Origin: Akkermansiaceae bacterium
Lineage (GTDB): Bacteria > Verrucomicrobiota > Verrucomicrobiia > Verrucomicrobiales > Akkermansiaceae
Direction: 5' to 3'
NCBI GenBank assembly: GCA_029287105.1
Contig: JARFRT010000228.1
Location: forward strand, 1-6,141
DNA length: 6,141 bases
In this document: piece after piece, positions 6,125 to 6,141 of the stretch
How positions within the stretch are numbered: the first letter of the stretch is position 1
Layout: the number at the start of each line of letters is the position of its first letter
Program-made: the position numbers and the translations under genes
Notes under the pieces: model-generated
Databases searched by the model: none
Seen by the model: only the letters and a program-made list of their open reading frames with translations
What the model was told of the DNA's origin: nothing

Positions 6125-6141
6125 CTACGGGGCTGGAAGCC
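6125..6141 (-). repeat. REP palindrome copy 6, inverted, cut by the window edge
   Basis: ctacggggctggaagcc matches the inverted REP (as in copy 4) base for base up to the end of the window. The base just before it differs (a at 6124 instead of g). It is in convergent orientation to copy 5, about 230 bp away, the same arrangement as copies 3 and 4 around the RAYT. Confidence 0.82.

Overview
The window is a high-GC bacterial operon fragment. The gene content suggests a polysaccharide-degrading bacterium, most likely of the Verrucomicrobiota (Opitutales-like): a sodium/solute symporter, a DUF5107-TPR protein, a secreted beta-helix glycosidase, and REP palindromes with an associated tyrosine transposase (RAYT). 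The taxonomic call is inference, since no rRNA or marker gene is present.

Layout, all genes on the + strand: the 3' end of a sodium:solute symporter (1-236); 21 bp later a very long DUF5107/TPR protein of 1353 residues (258-4319); 4 bp later a signal-peptide-bearing GH28-like parallel beta-helix protein (4324-5853); then a repeat-rich intergenic stretch (5854-6141). The tight spacing implies one transcript. Its plausible theme is breakdown of a plant or algal polysaccharide and uptake of the released sugar: secreted depolymerase or glycosidase, importer, and a protein of unknown function that often keeps such company.

The most notable feature lies inside the second gene. A complete RAYT (HUH/Y1 transposase, about 193 residues) sits in frame between two TPR helices of the DUF5107 protein. 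It is bracketed by a perfect 32-bp inverted pair of REP palindromes. The bracketed unit is 702 bp, exactly 234 codons, so the host reading frame continues through it. The RAYT has no plausible start codon of its own and would be made only as part of the fusion. Two more REP copies lie in frame upstream in the same gene, all coding V-A-G-(A/V)-S-S-P-V-A, so REP units act here as protein-coding insertions in inter-helix loops. Without the 702-bp unit the host would be 1119 residues, about what I expect for this family.

A further REP pair in convergent orientation (5868-5897 and 6125-6141, the second cut by the window edge) brackets about 228 bp of AT-richer noncoding DNA with small direct and inverted repeats. 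This may be a non-autonomous relative of the RAYT unit.
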